64,000 nucleotides of DNA, from positions 1-64,000 of the forward strand of contig WBMZ01012721.1 in NCBI GenBank assembly GCA_013400975.1. Reading direction: 5' to 3'. This document shows, one piece after another, positions 25,763-37,573 of this stretch (position 1 is the first letter of the stretch; each line of letters starts with the position of its first letter). The position numbers and the translations under genes were made by a program. A model generated the notes under the pieces. The model searched no databases and was not told the DNA's origin. It worked only from the letters and a program-made list of their open reading frames with translations. The stretch is from Atrichornis clamosus (taxonomy: Eukaryota; Chordata; Aves; Passeriformes; Menuridae).

Positions 25763-28700
25763 AGATAAAGAAAAATGTTTTTTCTGTCTTCCTGCTTTTA
25801 GTAATCTCTTCCCACAGTGTACTTGTGACTCTTACTATTGCACTCTCTGTTTAGCAGCTCAGTAGACAGAGTACAGAAGTCTGCTGAGTTAGGTAAGTGT
25901 ACAGTTATTTTTAACTGAGTTGAACATTACATGTTCATATGGCACGTTGTGCAACAGATATACACTGGTGTCATGACATTCTGTCCAGACACTTGTCCTA
26001 AATTTAGCTCTGAAGTTAACCTGAGATGTAGGGCAAATAATTAAATGTCAGTCCTGCGACTCAAACCTGTTGCTTTGTGATTTGAACTTAAAGGAGGCAT
26101 AAACCTCTGCTCCTCTCTCTTGCATGCTCAGTCAGTGCAGGAGAAGGAAACTTTCTCCACGGCAATATAAAGGACAGTTCATTTGACCAGGGCTTCAGAT
26201 ACTGTATTTATTACACACGAATTTGACAGCACACAAAGCCAGCACTGGGTAAATAGAGGTGATGGTGCAGTGCCCTTTGGCACAGTCTGTTCTGCAGCTT
26301 CCGCTGCTCTCGTCTGCACAGCAGCCGACCACGTCCCAGGCCTGGCCACCTCGTCAGGGGAGCGGGCCAGTGTAGCATGGCAGGATCAATGTGGATGGCA
26401 ACATGTCCCCCTGCTTTGAGTTTCTGAGCCCCATGTCAGCAAATCCACTTCCAGTCGGATTGGTCGGAAGCAACCTCCAGCATCCATCCCAGCCAGGTGG
26501 AGTCCGTCTCTCCAAAGCCCAGCCCACCCCCGTGTCCCCCGGGGCTGTGCACAGGAGGCCCCTGCTCTGCCCTGCTGCTCCACTGGCACCTGCCTTAAGT
26601 TCACTCCAAGCATTTAGGGCATTGTAACTCCTTGAACTTCGTTGTGGTAAGAGCTATGGACATTTCTGCAAGCTGCTGAATGTAGGTAGGGACACCTTTT
26701 GTTTTTCGAGGTCTGTTTATCTGTGTCAAAAGTAAAGCAAAGACAGATCCATATGTACACAGCCTTTCACGTAACTGTGGGAAGGAGAGCAATGCAATAG
26801 GTCTTATTGCATATAGCAGGCACAACAGTCAGAAAAAATTCAATCTGAAAGGAATTTGAGGGTACCAGAGAAAAGCTTCAAGAGAGACTTTGTTCATAAA
26901 CTATTCTAAGGGACTGAATGGAGAAGTAAACAGCCATTGGATATTTTCAAGGACTGCTTTAAAAAACTGTGAAAAAGTTGTCTTCCATAAAGATTGATTT
27001 CATCTTTCCATCAATTTGCAGTCACTGTTCTTCCCAGGACCTTTGCTATGCACAGCAGCTTGTGTCTCAGATTGCCATTCTCCTCCTCCTGCTCCCCTGC
27101 AAGAGCCTCAGAGCACTGGGGTTGCAGCAATATCTCTGAATTTTGTGGATTTTGTAAAGGTCAAGGTAAAGGCAAGTCTTTCATTAGATTTCTTAGTAAC
27201 ATACATTATAACATAAGGTAAATGTTATTTGCACAGCAAAGAGAACTAAATGATAACATTTATGATTTCCCTCTTCCTCCAAGGGACATGTATTTGTTTA
27301 TATAGTCTTTGGATTGTGTTCACCTCATATTAGCTTTTCTTGTTCCCTCTGACTGATTCTTCTTTCAGTTTGAGTCAGTGGATGTGACCTTATGGTGACA
27401 TTTGCAGAGAGGCATTGACTGTAGTAGCTGCATGCTCCTACAAAGCTCACTGGCAGGGCTGAGTCATCAGATACCTGAAATGGCTCTTAGGACCCTGGAT
27501 ACTGGGTGTTCCCCTTTGTGCTCATGTCACACGTCCAGAGGAGTGAGGACTTCGTTTTGATTGTGTCTGTAAGGAAAAAATATTTTATGAGGAGCCACTG
27601 TGCAGAGGTGGAAGCCGTACACTGAGCCAAAGTCCACCCTGACTCGGAGTGTGTGTCAGCAGATGTTGAAATGGGATAAATTCCTCCTGCAAGGGGAATT
27701 ATATCCTTGGTAGAGTGATTTCAAAACAGCTACATCTTTCCAGCAAAGAAGTATTTAGGCAGCAAAGTTAGCAAGGAATAATGTATATCACATACATTAC
27801 CCCTGGGCATTTGTGACATCCTTCACCTTTTCCCATACAAGTGCCTCTGGCTCCTTGCCTCTCTCAGGGTGCTGTGGCCAAAGCAATCATTAGTTCTTGC
27901 AAAGGAAATTGAAACCATATTCCCATGTAGTAGATTCTATATTCTTGGTATTTGAACATGGGTTGTGCAGCAGGAGACACAGGAGAGTTGCTTGTGGTTC
28001 TGGTATTTGTGTTTAATCTTTGGGAGTGTCTGATGGAGGCACGGCATGGCAACACTGAATGCAAAGCTGTGCTCACTGGAATATGATGGTACGGGATGTG
28101 TACTCCAGCTCCATGCTCTCAGTGAAATATGCCACTCAAAATATCTTACTGTCTTTCTGCAATAAAGAAGTTCAGACCAGATCTAAGTAACAAGACAAAA
28201 GTTTCAGGTGCACAAAGAGATATGCTCTTCTGAGGCGAAGTATTTTGAGGATTTTCTGTACAGGACCAGTTTGTGTCAAAACTAATCTTTATATTTTCTT
28301 GCTTTCAGAACAGCCATACATGTGCCCAGTGTTTGGATGCAGTAGAGTTAGTCACCACTGGTAGACACAGGCTGTGGAATACAGTTTGTGCTAATGTCCA
28401 TCCTCACCTGCATTTCATGACGTGACGGCACATCTGTGGCAGCTCTGGCACAGAACGAGTCAGTAACAAGCTCATTGGTCTCCTGGGATGCACAAATGAA
28501 CTTTGTTTTTCCCTTCAGCCTCAGCTGCCAGATTCAGCTCTGTAGCTTGGTAGAGCTGAAGGGTTCAGTAGAGATGAACAACTGCTTAATTCAACTAATG
28601 GAAGTAGAGACAAAGGAAAGAAATTTTAAATGTGCTTTCATAACCTGACTTGTGCTGCCTATTTTGAGGAAATATGAAGAATAAAGCAATCTTGCTGTTC

Positions 28701-29299
28701 ATTTTGCCATTTATTTTCACATATTAATCCTTCTCCTCTTCTCCCAGATTCAAATCTCTTTTACTGTGCCCTGTTTGTGAGACCCTAGCTGACTACCCCA
28801 TCAGCATGAGCTGGTCATTTCCACTACTTCTATTTGGAGAAAGCAAATGGATCTAATATTAAGTGTCTGAGTTTGAAGTTTGTCCCAGAAAATAGTGTAA
28901 ATTTACATATTTATTTTTGCAGGTGACATTTGTATTCTATTAGAATGTCTCAGGGTTCAGTTGAAAATGCAGATCTGTAACTTTGCATGCTCCAGGGAAA
29001 ATACTAGCCAATCTGAGGCAATGCTAATAAATCATGATTGTTATTATTATGCTTTGGATGAGTTGTAATAAAGCCACAATATTGTTTTATTGGGAAAAAA
29101 AATCAACCCCCAAATGTATGATTTCATTTCTGTATGGTATTATTTCTGTAATTAAAATTCAAACTTCTATGAGGCCTTCCTCTGAGGATTTCACAGATAC
29201 TAATTAAATAAGGTTTTATTCGGCAATCTCTATCCATATGAGTAGTCCTGTTGGCTTCCCATCTGCAAGGAATTTTGGACTGTTCTCTGAAGTGAATGC

Positions 29300-29425
29300 A
29301 TTTGATTATTTCCACTTCACTAATGTAGAAAATGATACACAGAGGAGTTACATGATTTACTCAAGACAAAAGGGAGAGTTAATGGTATCTGAAAATAGAT
29401 CTGAAGCAGAGTCCTGTGCTTTTAT
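29300..29425 (-). mobile_element. Possible ancient MIR SINE fragment (antisense)
   Basis: The segment resembles the reverse complement of the MIR core and 3' part: 'gatacacagaggagttac' followed by 'tgatttactcaagac', then a segment ending near 'gcagagtcctgtgctt'. Similarity is patchy, as expected for an element this old. This is pattern recognition only; profile alignment is needed to confirm it. Confidence 0.35.
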
Positions 29426-32373
29426 TGGAAAGTGGTGCATCAGCATTTATAGCAGCTTCAAATACAACAGGGGTGCACAGAGCTTTGCAAGGAAGCCCAG
29501 GATCGTGGGAGGGAAGGGAATTGCAGTGTGCTTGCTGTGAAAGGCACTGGGAACCACCTGCAATGTTCACAGCCAACGGGACCTTGAGCCCCGGTGTCTG
29601 TGCCGTAATCAAACAGCCCGTTCTGGAAGACTCAGACACCCTCGCCTTTGAGAGGCACGAATCTGCCTCACAGTATCCGCAGTTTTTCTTGAGTTCAGTG
29701 ATCAGGGGTGAGAGATTTCCAAAAAGCAAGCAGAAGGGTTACATGTGGGGGATACTCTTGGTTTTAAGCCAAGGCTAGTTACAATCTTGAAATAGTATCG
29801 GGGGAAAAAAGTGCTGGGTGTTGTTTAAAAGTCACAGAGGGTTGGCTGACATCTTGTCAAGGGCGTAAGAGTTTCACACACTCGTGGTAATGACATCCAG
29901 GGCCCCTCTGTCTGTCACACTAACTGCTGAATGCCCTTAACTTTGGACAAAACAGCAGTCCTAGCACAGTTGTGAGGAGCAGACAGTTTTTCAGACAGCA
30001 GGGAAGGGAGATGTGTCATGTACTCGCTATCACATCATGCTGGAGCAAGATGGATTGAGGAGCAAGCATGGAGAGGGAATGATGCTGGTCCTGAAAGACT
30101 CTAAAAACTAAGCACATGAGTTGGAAGGAATCACGTATTAGTGGATTATATGGTCTTGCTACATCTTTCCCTTCAAGATTGTTCTTGCTGAGCCTTTGAA
30201 GGGGGTGTTCATGCACCGACAGGGTGCGAAGAGCGAGCCTGAGGCTCTACAAGGTGCTCAGAAAGGACTGCAGACCCATGGCAATCTAGGCTTTATTCTC
30301 CATATATGCAGTGCTTTGCCATGGGAATCAGTGAAACAGGAGCTGAAGGAAAAAGCATAGGCATCATTTTGATATTGTATTATAGTTTCCCCTCATTTAT
30401 TTCATTAGCTGGACAAACGCATGGAAACCTTCCCACACTGAGTGTTATTATCCCCATGTTCCAGATGATCCAAGTGTCAGTTCTCCAATATGTGCCTGAC
30501 TCTTTTCTTCTAGCTCATCCCTGGATCAGTACTATCTCCTCCTTGGCCAGTTTGCCCTCTTTCAGATGTGGGAAGATGGGTACCACTTCACATGTATGGC
30601 CTTGAGGAGCCTCAGAGAGGGTCTGTTGTTCACACTGAGGTTGTGCAAGAACAGTTCTTTTCCACTAGTAAGCTCTTACAAATATTATTTGGAACAGGTT
30701 CACAACTGCTGTTGTCATCTTTTGGAATCCTGAAGTCTCCAACTTGCAGCCGTAAAAATGTATGAACAACTCTGAAACATCAGTAAATACTCATGTAATG
30801 TTTGGCTGTTTTGTTTAACAAGCATCAGCTAAAAGAAAAGTAAATTGAGCTCTCTTCTCCCCAAGTAAATAAAACTCTCCAGGAGAGCATATTTTACTTC
30901 AAAATTATATGGAATTTTTTTTTCTTCTTTAGGTTTCAGAAACATGTCCATATATGGCCTACTTGTCAGGGACAATAAATAATGATGTAATAGAAAGGTC
31001 AACTTTGTGTCATTTAGCTACAGGATGCTTGCTGAAGTGAAGTTCTTCAGATAATGCAACAAAGAAGAACTTTAGGATTTGTACAAGTTTCTGCCATGCA
31101 TCTTCAAACAGGAAATCTGAGATTCAGAACAACTTATATTTTGGCTTGTATTCGCTGATCATGGGGTGATCCAGAAATAAACTCCAGGCTTCAAAGCGAG
31201 AGTGTTTCAAAGCTGTCCTGCAGTTGATCGAAACATCCAGGCAAAGCAGAGAGACAAATACCAGCGACGATTTTCTGAAATAAGACTTAACCAAGGAGAT
31301 AACCCATTTCAACAGTATTATTACCCTTTTATTTCAGAACAAAAAGGTAATACAAATGTGCATGTTTTGAACTTATTTAGTATTTTCAATCTCTCAGTTC
31401 ATTATGTCTATGCAAATATTTATTCCTACAGCAGTTTGTAACCTAATACCCTAACACAGTCTTGGGAGCTTTGTGTTTTGCTTTTGTTTGTTTTGGTCTT
31501 TGGGTTTTTTTCAAATACACCATAAAACACTGTCTGGTGTTAAGCAGAACAGGAGCTCTGTCATTTCCTTATTTTTCTTTTACTTGCAGGTGGTGCTTGT
31601 ATCTTAATCCCTAGAATATCTTGCTCAGAAATCAATGCTGTAGCTACAACATGCTAAGGTAGAATGTAGCGTTCAAGGCACAGTGTGAAGGAGAAAAATT
31701 ACATCAGCAAATTATTTCTTTAATTTCTAGTTGCTTTGAAATTAAGCTAATATTGCACTGATTGCTGTGTGAATTCATGTGTTCTGAGAAGAAATAAAAG
31801 CTTGCAGGTGTATGATTTCCAGTAAACAATTTGCGCAGAATCATGATTTGATGGCATCAGAGCACTTGCCAGGCTGATAGGTGACCTGTTGTGACAGCTG
31901 GAGCTGAACAAGGGGATTTGTTTGCTCCAAGGATTCCTTCGGGAAGCCTGGCTTTGCTCCTTCAGCACTGGGCTAGAACTTGAGTGGTTTGCATAAGCTG
32001 TCACTACAAAGAATCCTTGCCTGTTGCCACAGACGGACAGCATAAGGTGTCATTTTTCTGATGTCTCAGCTCTGGCAGATCTGATGGGCACTGAAATCTT
32101 TCTGTTTTAAAAAAATCATTTGCTTCCCTGTAGTAGTTATCCAGTATAATATCCTTGGAAAACTGCAAAGATTTATCTGGAAACTGGCCTAAAATGCAGC
32201 AAAAATGTGAGTGTTGTACGTGCTGCAAGTTGGTCTGATTTCCATTGCCCACAGAGGATCTGTCCTTAAAGGTGCCACAGTGAGAACTGACGTGGAAGCT
32301 TAGTTTGCTGTGAAGGCATCCAGCCGTGTTTGCCTTCCCCCATGTGTGCTTCTGCTGCTTTCAGAAGTAAAGA

Positions 32374-32466
32374 CAAATGGAAAGGCAGATGGAAAGGCAA
32401 ATGGACAAATGGAAAGGCAAATGGGCAAATGGGAAGGCAAAGTAAAGACGTGGAAAGGCAAATGGA
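32374..32466. repeat. 12-bp-period minisatellite (AAATGGAAAGGC-like)
   Basis: About seven imperfect units based on AAATGGAAAGGC, some shortened to AAATGG(A/G)C, span ~93 bp. The purine-rich strand is +. Open frames through it on both strands are repeat artefacts. Confidence 0.8.
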
Positions 32467-35400
32467 TCTGCAGAAGCTTGGGCTCAACCATTCCTTGCAA
32501 AAAGCAAAATGATGAAGCTGCTCCTCTTCTCTCTCCTTTACAGCCTCCAAAGACTTGGTTATGTTTTTAGAAATGTGGCTTATTGCACCCTGAGCCATAA
32601 ATAACAAGGTTCTGTATTGAGTTACAAGCTGAGTGGGATAAACTCAGCGCAAAGGCAGGCAAAGTCTGGCTCTGTTCCCTTAATGACCTTGTCACTCACC
32701 TGCCATCCTCCTCTGCCAGAAATAAGTAATTCTGCTAATTCTGCTGCCTGCGATCTATTGAGGGGGGACAGGCAGCCTCGATAAGCTTTTCTTTAAGGAA
32801 GTGCTATCAGTGGGGACCAGTTGTTTCAGATGCTACTGGTATTAAATTGCACAGTTCTGCATGTTCAAAGCCAGCTGTAATCCTTGGTCATTTATGTTGC
32901 ATCAGGGATCAGAGGCCCATTCTCCTAAACACTGAATGTTGACAGAGCTTGTAGTCCAAGCATAATTGCAACCTAATTGTGCTTGTCTCTGGCTTTTGCT
33001 ATCACGTAGGTGATTACTAGTAGTCCCTCTAGAGAGTAGTACCTTTGGTTTCAGGGATCTTCCAGGTACAGCTGCTCATCAACACAGGGTAAAGGCCTGC
33101 AGCATGGCCCTGGCACAAGCATTTTATTTCCAACCTTACCTTCTGGTTGCTGGATACAGCTAAGTTACCTCTGTATGGCACAGGCCTGATTCCTACATCT
33201 AAATTAACAAACTCTCACTGAAATCAGGATGGCAAAATTAAAATCAGGATCAGACTCTATGTGGAAATGGTGGTAAGTCTAGATTCTAGAAGACCTTGTC
33301 AGAGCTACTAAATGGCAGCACAGACAGCAGAATCCCAAGACACGTCTCTGCCAAGAGAGATCACTAGTGAGCCATCCAGACCCGAAGGCAAAGCACTCCC
33401 TAAGGAATAAAAAGGGCACTATACCCACAGCTTTAAAAATCAGGTTCTGCTGTCCCAGTAGATACAATGCTGTGTGCTACCCACACATAAGGATGGGCGC
33501 TTGGTCTGCAGGGTACAGCCAAATGTTAAAACATCTCCCCAAAATCTGAAGTTAGGGTAAACAGTAAACCCAGCATTTAATTTACAAATCTGATTCCAAT
33601 ACTTCAAACCTACTGTAATCCGGCTTAGAGCAAGCAAATAGATTCAAGCTGCATTTAGAAAGACCAATTTGGTCAGATCTTACTAATCCAAACTGGTTCA
33701 AACATTTCTAGCAACAAAGGTTGATTTTTTTTTCACACCTTCATTACAGAAGGTGGGAAATGTTAGCTTATAGCACGTTAGCCTCATGGGCTTTCATAAG
33801 GCTGTGGTTGGCAGTTCACTGATGGCCTCAGATGGTGTCAGCTGAGCCGGGGCAGTGCCAGGTGATGCCACTGAGCTCAGCCTCAGGGAAAGGAGGGTAA
33901 CCCGAATCAGGCTGTGGTGCATTAGCCTCCAGCCAAGGGCATGTGCTCTGCCTGTCATCACAGCTCAGCTGGCTCTCTGTGACTTCTTACAGATGCAACT
34001 CAGACCAGTGCCCCTGTCCTGTGGTGCTGCAGCCTCAAAGAAAAGCATCCTCAGATGCAAGGGGAAGGTGGTGGCTCTGCTCTGCTCCACTGTGCCTGGG
34101 GCCATCACACAGGGAGCTGCAGGGAAGAAGGCGTGTGTCCTGCCTCCTGCCAAACTCAGTGGTACCATACAGGCACACACACACTTGTCTGAGCAAGTGG
34201 AGACAGGCTGGGGGGATGCAAGAACAGCTTCAAGCCCTACTAGAACAGCCTCTGCAGGGGTTCAGGGCAGCCGAGGCTGTCCCTGGCTCTCAGAAAGGGC
34301 CCAAAAGCTCCTGCACCCCAGGATGTGACCCCCACACCTTCCTCGTGTTTGTGCAGTGCGATAAGCAGAACTGAAACCTTTCTCTATTTTGAGCCCTACG
34401 AAGTTTCTCCTTGCAGGATGAGTCAGTGGTGGGAGCTGCAGCCAACACTGTTGTTTCTGCACTCTGTGGAACTCCTGTCAAAATATTTAGCTTAGTGAGG
34501 CTCACCAACATCAGGAGAGGATCTCCCTTTGCTCTGTGAGTTGGTTGGACCCAGTTAGCCCCTACAAAGGATAACAGGATGAAATAGGAGTGATCCCCAC
34601 AAACTTAAAATCTTCACTTTTGCTCCCTGTTCCATAAGAAGGTGTGAAACAAAAGGAGGGCGGGAAGATGTTCAGAAACAACCTTTATACCTAGACCCAT
34701 TTGGGATGTAGTGAAGTAGCATAAGTTAGCTCCTTTGTGCCAAGCTGTGGAGTCGTGTTGGCAGTGGTCTCCCGTACACTCCTTAAAGCCCTGGCTGCCA
34801 CAGGAGGCACTGCAAAACCCTTCTCAGAAGCACAGTGAGGATGGATTCACTGCCCTAAGGATGCCGACAATGGGACTGGGGAGGATACAGAGGAGGGATC
34901 TGTGTCCCAGGCTGCACTGATGCAGGTTGCCCTCAAAGAGGAGCAGTTTCATTGCCACTCTTGCCTTCTCCAAAGATTCATTGTGCATCACCTCATTAGG
35001 AGCTTAAGATCAGATCCTGCCCTCTCCACTGATGGCTTTGTTTAGGTTTGTGAGTCACCACTGGGGCCAGGTCCCTACATTTAGGCACTGCAGTGCTGGA
35101 TGCTGCAGACAAGCCTTCTGACTCCAGCCCGTGGATTTCACACACCTGCAGCTCACCAGTTACTACGTGAGTTCCTAGGCAGAGCGACTCTGTAAGTACT
35201 GCCCAGCATGACAGGGGCTGAGCAAGCCAAACAGCAGCAAAAGCTGCTGGAAAATGAAACTGTGTCATGATTCTGAGCCAGACACTCGCTGGAGAGCAGC
35301 CACGGGCAGGTACCGCAGCAGCTGGGGCACAGGGAGCTATCAGCAGTGTGATGCCTGGGCTGGGATCTTTGGGACAGCAACGGTCATGGCAGAGCTGAGG

Positions 35401-35779
35401 CACCCACTGGAGAAGGGAAGCAACAGCAGCCAGAGAGACCTGGCTGAAAATAAAGAAAATTTAAAAAGAGAGAAGAAATATTAAAATAGGGTTGCATTAT
35501 TTACAGCAATTGAAGGCTTTATTTTGGCATTTTTCATGGCTGTAAAATATATCCTTTGTTGTTAAAGGTCATAATGTCAATCTGAAATCTGCCGGGCTTC
35601 CCTTTACCCTGAAGTTTTCACACTTCTTCTGGGGTGGGCTTGGAGCCTGAGGTGGCTGTTGATACGGGAGATATCACCATGTCTGAAATGAAAAGCTTAA
35701 ATCCTAGATTTTAAGTTACTTATGGCTTGATTCAAGCTCTTGTAATTTCTTCGAACTGTGTTTGGGGAGCTGCCATTTC

Positions 35780-36330
35780 CTTCAGGTCAGGGTCGTCTCT
35801 CGGCCATGCACACAGCAGCAAGGGCTGCTACAGAAGGGCACTGTCCTGCTGTGAGGCTTGTAGCATGCTGGAGCCCTCTGCCATCCAAGGAGGTGCGAGT
35901 GCCCAGGAAGCCAGGCCTCCCCGGGCATCCGGTGAGCCGGGGCCAGAGCCCAGCCTGCTGCAGAGAGCAGCTGCACAGGGAAGGGGAGCTGGCAGCTCCC
36001 CTGAGGCTCCTGCTGGGGCAGGCCCTGAGCGGTGGAAGGCTGGGTGGTTCTGCTGTCCTCCTGCACTTGGCTCTGCCGGCTGGCCCAGATCAGCAGCACC
36101 TGACCCTGGGCGGAGCAGGGCTGTGTGGAGCTGGAGACCAACCCTGCTGTGGCATTACTGGGACAGGGACTGGCAGCCACACGGTGGGGGCAGGCAGCTT
36201 TTTCAGCAATCCCACCAGAGCACTCAGCCAGCCCCTCATCTCTGCACCTGGGGGACATGCCTCCAGAGTCCTCTCCTGCTGGGCCCCTGTCCTCCCCTGT
36301 CATGTCATGGCCATGTCCTCCTGAGCAGCT
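35780..36330. other. GC-rich block with overlapping open frames, no gene recognised
   Basis: A ~550-bp GC-rich block is open in two + frames (35727-36464, 245 codons; 35758-36324, 188 codons) and one - frame (35782-36339, 185 codons). Simultaneous openness in three frames is what stop-poor GC-rich DNA gives. The translations are low-complexity (Gly, Ala, Pro, Ser, Cys, Trp-rich) and show no domain. Overlapping AATAAA hexamers occur at 36459-36468. It may be non-coding or an exon of an unannotated transcript; I assign no function. Confidence 0.35.
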
Positions 36331-37308
36331 TGTTCCCACTACTCCTCATCCCAGTGCTCTCCATTATTTTACACAGTTCTTGCTCAGTGCTTATGAAGTC
36401 AAACCTATTCTGCGTTGGCTGTCATCTTCTTAAAATAAGCAAGCTTCTCCACCTCCTCCAATAAAATAAAGCCTTGGCTCTTGAATACTGATGGCCAGAG
36501 TGCTCTCTGACATCTGACTGACATCCTGCTAGAGCATGGCATCACTGCTTCACTATCACTGCTGGAAATTCTGCCTTATTTTGGATTGTCTTTGCATTTT
36601 AGAGTCCATGCTGCAGTGATTGTTCACAGTCATTCTGTGATTGCTGAGTGTGCCCAAAGTTTCCCTCTTCTCTCATTTCCATCTCACTCATGACCTTGAA
36701 CTTTGTTCTGTGAAAAAGCAAAAAATCAGAACTGAAACAGAGTGGTGTGGTGTTGCTCTGCTCACTGCGAGTCACTTCAAAGCATAGCTTTGCATGTTGC
36801 TCAAGAGATCTCCAGATAACATGGAAAAAATTACAAAGCCGTTTTGCACTTCATGGTGTAGGACCTGTCCTTGCAGAAAACCAGCAAACAGACAAACCTC
36901 TTAACTTAATTTCCTGCAATTAAAGCAAGTAAAAAAACCAATTTAAAAAAATCTATAGGTCTTCTCCTAAATAAAAGTTTAAAATATATCTCCTCAATCT
37001 TATGCGGATTTCCTTTACCTATTTTTCTCCTGAGATGTGGTAACCAGAATAAGTAGATAAAAGCCTGCCTTGCTTGCAGCAACTCTTTTTTAAACAGCAG
37101 CTAAACCAGTTATTTCTGGGTAATAGAAAGGAGTTAGTTCATTAAGTTCACATGCAGATTTTAGCTGATAACATTCTCTCCCTGGTGAAGGATTTCTGAA
37201 GGGTTTTCTGGTCAGTCTAATTAAGAGGCAGAGCTAAACGAAAGCACAAGATAGTTGAGGGGTTTTTTTCATTTTCCAGATTTTAATGATCACAATTTCC
37301 TTTTACAG

Positions 37309-37573
37309 GAAAGCAAAGAATTTTTAAAATGGCTACAACGGCAGCAAATACTCAAAGACAAACGATAGGCTGCGAGGAGTACAGTCTGTACAGTAGCCTG
37401 AGTGAAGACGAGCTGATAAAGATGGCCATCCAGCAGAGCCTGGAAGAGGACCCGGCGGGCCAGCCGGCGGCCCACAGCCTGCAGAAGTCGCTGGTGGCCC
37501 GTGCTGGCGAGGGGGCCACCCCCAGCCGCGCCAGCCCCCACAACCCCCCCTACCGCATCTACCCCTGGCACAG
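37309..37573 (+). CDS. ASB2: ASB2 beta-specific first coding exon (UIM exon)
   Basis: The exon follows a strong acceptor (pyrimidine-rich, TTTTACAG) at 37307-37308. It has a 20-nt 5' UTR and the ATG at 37329. Coding runs 245 nt and ends in phase 2 (AG of an Arg codon) at CAG|GTAAGC. It encodes EEYSLYSSLSEDEL, the UIM, a Gly/Pro/Ala-rich spacer and a terminal YPWHR, matching the EEYSLYSSLSEDEL...YPWTR pattern of human ASB2 beta. The acceptor implies a further non-coding exon upstream. The last 46 bases are the template of a tandem repeat running into the intron. Confidence 0.93.

Larger units (their letters stand above)
19989..37308. other. Non-coding stretch upstream of ASB2 beta exon
   Basis: I recognise no exon. 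The stretch holds an A/GA microsatellite (25741-25762), a possible MIR fragment (29300-29425), a 12-bp-period minisatellite (32374-32466) and a GC-rich block (35780-36330) with several overlapping open frames. If the GC-rich block at the window start is a leader exon, this is ASB2 intron 1; otherwise it is intergenic. Confidence 0.55.

Noticed and set aside
30440..30475. MIR-like 'ttattatccccatgttcc' motif
   Set aside because: It is too short and isolated to separate from chance.
32266..32607. 113-codon - frame with CPFAFPF-type repeats
   Set aside because: The repetitive peptide is a translation of the minisatellite.
33855..34374. Two overlapping + frames of 157 and 143 codons
   Set aside because: They overlap in different frames, with Ser/Cys/Ala-rich translations, no motif and no splice-bounded structure.
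35727..36464. Longest open frame in the window (245 codons, + strand)
   Set aside because: The block is GC-rich and open in three frames. The translation is low-complexity with no domain or family likeness, so I do not call a gene.
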